Source: Xenorhabdus khoisanae
GTDB lineage: Bacteria; Pseudomonadota; Gammaproteobacteria; Enterobacterales; Enterobacteriaceae
Assembly: GCF_001037465.1 (NCBI RefSeq)
Contig: NZ_LFCV01000068.1
Span: forward strand, 1 to 35,477
Direction of reading: 5' to 3'
DNA length: 35,477 nucleotides
The notes below the pieces were generated by a model, which was not told the origin of the DNA, made no database searches, and saw only the letters and a list, made by a program, of their open reading frames with translations. Within the stretch, counting starts at the first letter, position 1. Each line of letters opens with the position of its first letter. The position numbers and the translations under genes are program-made. Below, piece by piece: positions 33,090-35,477 of the stretch.

Positions 33090-34100
33090 TTAACCCGCCT
33101 GCTTGTCTATCTGTTTCAACCAATTGGCTGTTAAATGAATGCCTTCCTCCATGGTATAAACCGGCTCATAGCCCAGTTCATCCCGTGCCTTTGAATTATC
33201 CAGCGTCATAGAGTAATAGGCCGCACCAATACCGTAACGCGTCAATAAAGGCTCTTTCCGGGTGAGCATTGCAATGCCTTCCAATACCGCCGCAAGCCCA
33301 TACAAAAGTGAATAAGGCAATGATTTAATTCGATAACCAAACTTCATCTCGTCAAATAACTGCCCTAATGTTTTTGCCAATGGCTGTGGCTGTTGATTGG
33401 TAATGTTATATATCGCCCCACTTTGCAACCCTTCCCGATGAGTCGCCAATGACATCGCATGGACGACATTCATGACATAAGTGAGATCCAAAGCATTCTT
33501 CCCGCCCGCAGGCAAGACCATGACTCCCTTGCTGGCCTTAACTTGTGCCATCAAGCGTGGCAACAACACTCTGTCATGCGGGCCAAATAGCCCACGAGGA
33601 CGCAGAATAATATACGTAGTCTCAGGATAACGGCGAATCAGCCGGAGTACGCATTCCTCTGCCAGGAATTTCGTTCGGGCATAATCATTTGCGAAACGCT
33701 GGCTACGTTGATTTTCAGTTATGTGCTGTTGGTGCGAGAAATTGAAATATACGGCAGGGGTGGAAATATGAACAAACCGCCGGATACCACATATTCCCGC
33801 CGCTTGTGCCAACATAGACGTGGCGCTCAAGTTGATGCGCTCAAATTCATCAGGATCGCCCCAGGGAGAGGATTTGGCGGCACAATGCCAGACCGCATCA
33901 CAATCTGACATCAACTCAATGGCCCCATCCACGGTTAAGGTTTCCAATTCGGCACAGCGAAACTCCGCACCCAATTGAATCAATACCTCTCCCGCCTGCT
34001 GATCACGTCCGGTTGCCACAACCGACTCCCCATGTGATAACAGGTAATCAACGGCATTACGCCCTAAGCCACTTGTTGCACCAGTTACAAGAATTTTCAT
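33090..34100 (-). CDS. Extended SDR, 3-beta-HSD/OleD-like reductase
   Basis: 336 residues. The nucleotide motif TGATSGLG is at residues 7-14; AAKSSPWGDPDEFERIN and FVHISTPAVYF closely resemble OleD; the catalytic pair is Y140 and K144 in YARTK; LRPRGLFGP and DLTYVMNVVHAM follow. OleD reduces the 2-alkyl-3-ketoacid made by OleA to the beta-hydroxy acid with NADPH. Overlaps the KAS gene by ATGA. Confidence 0.82.
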   Translation of the reverse strand: MKILVTGATSGLGRNAVDYLLSHGESVVATGRDQQAGEVLIQLGAEFRCAELETLTVDGAIELMSDCDAVWHCAAKSSPWGDPDEFERINLSATSMLAQAAGICGIRRFVHISTPAVYFNFSHQQHITENQRSQRFANDYARTKFLAEECVLRLIRRYPETTYIILRPRGLFGPHDRVLLPRLMAQVKASKGVMVLPAGGKNALDLTYVMNVVHAMSLATHREGLQSGAIYNITNQQPQPLAKTLGQLFDEMKFGYRIKSLPYSLLYGLAAVLEGIAMLTRKEPLLTRYGIGAAYYSMTLDNSKARDELGYEPVYTMEEGIHLTANWLKQIDKQAG

Positions 34101-35095
34101 GGTTTCAGAATCATCTCACTGAGTGAAAGCCCGGCCGCCGTACCAAGCAACATCACATAATCACGGCCATAATAGCGATCCGTCATAATGGCTTCGTGCA
34201 ACGCAGTGGGAATCGATGCCGCAACCTGATTGCCACGATAACGATAGATATTCACAAATCTCTCATCTTTGATATTCAGCCGCTTACGGATATGTTCCAA
34301 TCCCAAATGACTGGCTTGATGGGGGATCACAGTATCAATATCGGACATCTTAAGGTCAGCACTCGCCAATACGCGCTCTGTAAAACCTTCAATTAACGAA
34401 GCTGTCAGTTTAAACAATGGCCGACCCTGCATCTGGAACAGAAAATCCTTATCTTCCATGCCGGTACGGAGATTCTTGCGGGTTCCTCCAGCACGGATTT
34501 CACATAATTCAAGGCCTTCTGGATAAGTTTCATGTTTATAGGTAACAATCCCACTTTTTCCATCCCCTCTTTCAACGATCATACAGGCCGCACCATCACC
34601 AAAAATCAATGAGGATTCTTGATGTGACCAATCAATGCCACGGGAAGCCATCTCCGCAGAAACAATTGCAATACGTCGATACTGTTTGGTTGCCAATAAC
34701 CCTGCTGCAATATCCAAAGCGGAAACAAAACTAACGCAGCTTGCATTAATATCAAAACAGGCGGTTCCTGCCTTTAATTGGCTCTCTTTCAAAATATGCG
34801 CAGCAGAATAAGGCAAAGCCTGAATAGGTATTGCAGAAGCCGAAATCAATAAATCAATCGAATCCGGCGAAATTTGGTGTGTTTGTAAAGTATTATGCAA
34901 TGCCTCTACCGCCAATCTGGCCGGAGAGGCTTCATAATCAGAATGGTAACGATATTCAATTCCCGAATGCTTTTGTACAAATCCACTCGGTTTATTTAAT
35001 TTCAGATCTAAATCGGATGAATACACCTTATGCTCAGGCAAAGCAGTTCCAGAGGCAATGATCTTTAATGGGATCAATTCGTTTGAGTTTTTCAT
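34097..35095 (-). CDS. 3-oxoacyl-ACP synthase III-like condensing enzyme (FabH/OleA type)
   Basis: 332 residues with the KAS III triad: Cys120 in DINASCVSFVSALD, His259 in IPHQASHLGLEHI and Asn289 in RGNQVAASIP. FGDGAACMIVE and a C-terminal GLSLSEMIL complete the thiolase fold. It is first in the operon and should make the C-C bond between two acyl chains or an acyl chain and malonyl-ACP. Whether it is FabH-like or OleA-like cannot be settled by eye; the OleD-like neighbour favours the second. Confidence 0.82.
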   Translation of the reverse strand: MKNSNELIPLKIIASGTALPEHKVYSSDLDLKLNKPSGFVQKHSGIEYRYHSDYEASPARLAVEALHNTLQTHQISPDSIDLLISASAIPIQALPYSAAHILKESQLKAGTACFDINASCVSFVSALDIAAGLLATKQYRRIAIVSAEMASRGIDWSHQESSLIFGDGAACMIVERGDGKSGIVTYKHETYPEGLELCEIRAGGTRKNLRTGMEDKDFLFQMQGRPLFKLTASLIEGFTERVLASADLKMSDIDTVIPHQASHLGLEHIRKRLNIKDERFVNIYRYRGNQVAASIPTALHEAIMTDRYYGRDYVMLLGTAAGLSLSEMILKP

Positions 35096-35477
35096 TTTTT
35101 TTATTACTTCCGAATGTTAATTTTTTGTTTAAATATATTGTCAGAATATGAAATGAATTCTGAGTATAGGGTTTGAATCAATTTAGTATTTATCAGATAG
35201 CTGATTAAACAGGAAGTAGATATTTATGATACATCATAATACTAAATTGAAATATCGATTACAGATGCATGAAAAATAAAAAGTTTTACCCATTAACCAT
35301 TTCAATGCCATAAATTTTTTTTAATGAAAAAAATGTATTATGAGATTTAATCATAGTGTTTGTTGTGTTTATGTAAATTAAAAATTAACATTACCTTACA
35401 GTTAAACTTAATTGATTTAATAATTAAAAATAGTCATATTAGTTTTTATTACATAAATAATTAATTAATATATAAAA
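35096..35477. other. AT-rich region upstream of the biosynthetic operon
   Basis: 382 very AT-rich bases without a gene. It must hold the operon promoter. The only clear structure is the inverted repeat at 35179-35249. The AT-richness would favour H-NS silencing (inference). Confidence 0.6.
35179..35249. repeat. 12-bp inverted repeat upstream of the KAS III gene
   Basis: CAATTTAGTATT (35179-35190) and AATACTAAATTG (35238-35249) are exact inverted copies 47 bases apart. A small ATCAG/CTGAT hairpin lies between. They could be two sites for one regulator. Confidence 0.5.

Overview
The window looks like a chromosome segment of an enterobacterium of the Morganellaceae, most likely Xenorhabdus or Photorhabdus. 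This is inferred from moderately AT-rich DNA, gene order and protein similarity recalled from E. coli; no search was run. Housekeeping blocks familiar from E. coli (yhbT-yhbS-yhbQ-yhbP, nrdDG, ridA-pyrI, pyrL-pyrB, rnz, rtcR/rtcB) alternate with accessory DNA that carries several decayed genes.

Layout. 1-1400: the tail of an unrecognised gene, a truncated and frameshifted UDP-GlcNAc 2-epimerase, and a 55-codon ORF. 1371-5274: two short-chain dehydrogenases, a LysR regulator and a 12-TM MFS exporter. 5430-7824: decayed yhbT, then yhbS, yhbQ (convergent with yhbS and running through its terminator), a BhsA/McbA-like periplasmic protein and yhbP. 7839-11399 (minus strand): nrdG, an nrdD lacking the N-terminal ATP-cone, a NrdR box pair, ridA and pyrI. 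11400-22894: an insert of about 11.5 kb that separates pyrI from pyrB. It holds a dead AAC(6')-like acetyltransferase, a YdeP/FdhF-type oxidoreductase, and a type VI secretion module on the minus strand: DUF4123 adaptor, VasX-like effector of about 1127 residues, and three related membrane proteins of which the last is broken. 22895-24071: pyrB with its leader peptide pyrL, UTP-sensing attenuator and promoter. 24137-25668: an AhpD-like protein and RNase BN/Z. 25700-29443: an RNA repair locus with RtcR divergent from a sigma-54 promoter driving rtcB and kptA. 29492-30876: a LysE-type exporter and a yefM-yoeB toxin-antitoxin pair behind a 34-bp perfect palindrome. 31008-35095: a tight four-gene biosynthetic operon (KAS III, extended SDR, metallo-beta-lactamase-fold hydrolase, PaaK-like adenylating enzyme) that resembles the ole olefin/beta-lactone pathway with two of its steps supplied by unrelated folds.

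Most interesting points: the pyrBI operon split by a T6SS effector/immunity-like island; the OleAD-like operon with MBL and PaaK-type partners; kptA placed with rtcB under RtcR/sigma-54 control; NrdD without an ATP-cone but with a well-spaced NrdR operator; and yhbQ coding through the terminator of its convergent neighbour. No rRNA, tRNA, CRISPR array or intact transposase was recognised.
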